Both the position numbers and the translations under genes were made by a program. The notes beneath the pieces are model-generated. The model was not told the DNA's origin. It made no database searches and saw nothing but the letters and a program-made list of their open reading frames with translations. A DNA stretch of 57,301 nt from Rhodocyclaceae bacterium (lineage in GTDB: Bacteria > Pseudomonadota > Gammaproteobacteria > Burkholderiales > Rhodocyclaceae): contig NKXK01000041.1 in NCBI GenBank assembly GCA_004379165.1, positions 1 to 57,301 on the forward strand. Reading direction: 5' to 3'. The number at the start of each line of letters is the position of its first letter. The stretch's first letter is position 1. Below are positions 57,250 to 57,301 of the stretch, piece after piece.

Positions 57250-57301
57250 ATGCTTCGCTCGTTCACCCTGCAAAACTTCCAGTCGTTCAGAGAGCCCGTG
57301 C
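57250..57301 (+). CDS. AAA ATPase (RecF/OLD-like), N-terminal 17 codons
   Basis: MLRSFTLQNFQSFREPV, cut by the window end. The FxLxNFxSF start is typical of AAA15/21 ATPases that resemble RecF and occur in defence systems. The family cannot be fixed from this much. Confidence 0.6.
   Translation, partial: MLRSFTLQNFQSFREPV

Overview
The window is GC-rich DNA from a Gram-negative betaproteobacterium. Its gene content (ubiquinone genes, YjcH/ActP acetate uptake, many two-component, PAS and c-di-GMP proteins, FadL, PilZ, a heme-sensor diguanylate cyclase) fits the Rhodocyclales (Dechloromonas/Azonexus-like). That placement is inferred from protein resemblance; no database search was made.

Layout. 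1-6.8 kb, minus strand: an amino-acid ABC transporter binding protein (cut by the window), then a signalling operon read right to left: Atm1-type ABC exporter, CHASE-PAS histidine kinase broken by an in-frame stop, receiver-ATPase regulator, and receiver-PAS-PP2C phosphatase. 6.9-16 kb: housekeeping (YciA-like thioesterase, FadL porin, DUF2802, SPOR protein, RidA, RecG, alpha/beta hydrolase, IF-1, cold-shock protein). 16-19 kb: an ISAs1-type insertion sequence, ispB, tRNA-Pro(CGG), and two oppositely oriented scraps of an IS21 IstA transposase. 19-33 kb: MFS-acyltransferase fusion, a bifunctional penicillin-binding protein, a decayed hybrid kinase, ubiA, a c-type cytochrome, a PilZ protein, ubiD, an acetyltransferase, a frameshifted membrane protein, a CopD-like protein, a QueG-like Fe-S protein, dacB and an old yellow enzyme. 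33-44 kb: a PAS chemoreceptor, a heme-sensor diguanylate cyclase, groES-groEL behind a CIRCE operator, yjcH-actP, and a TctD/TctE-like two-component pair. 44.2 kb to the end: tRNA-Phe(GAA) followed by a genomic island.

The island carries two paralogous large serine recombinases (44.6-46.0 and 55.2-56.7 kb), a DUF1778-GNAT toxin-antitoxin pair, a RES-Xre toxin-antitoxin pair, a trypsin-like protease, and a divergent block. That block has three minus-strand genes (an unrecognised 411-aa protein, a zinc-ribbon/winged-helix protein and a DUF2188 protein) facing an XRE regulator and a frameshifted ImmA/IrrE metallopeptidase. At the right end is an ATGA-coupled recombination operon (small ORF, DUF2924, recombinase, ParB-like HTH protein), then the start of an AAA ATPase.

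The most unusual signals are these. (1) A dispersed element of about 33 bp with core TTCGGGTTGACCGCAGC occurs six clear times, twice inside coding sequence. (2) Two diverged 157-bp elements (44326-44482 and 50072-50228) share conserved boxes at exactly equal spacing and bracket the recombinase/toxin-antitoxin/protease segment. (3) The unrecognised three-gene operon faces XRE-ImmA. (4) Three genes are cut by an in-frame TAA or TAG at a place where glutamine would read naturally, each followed by protein-like sequence.
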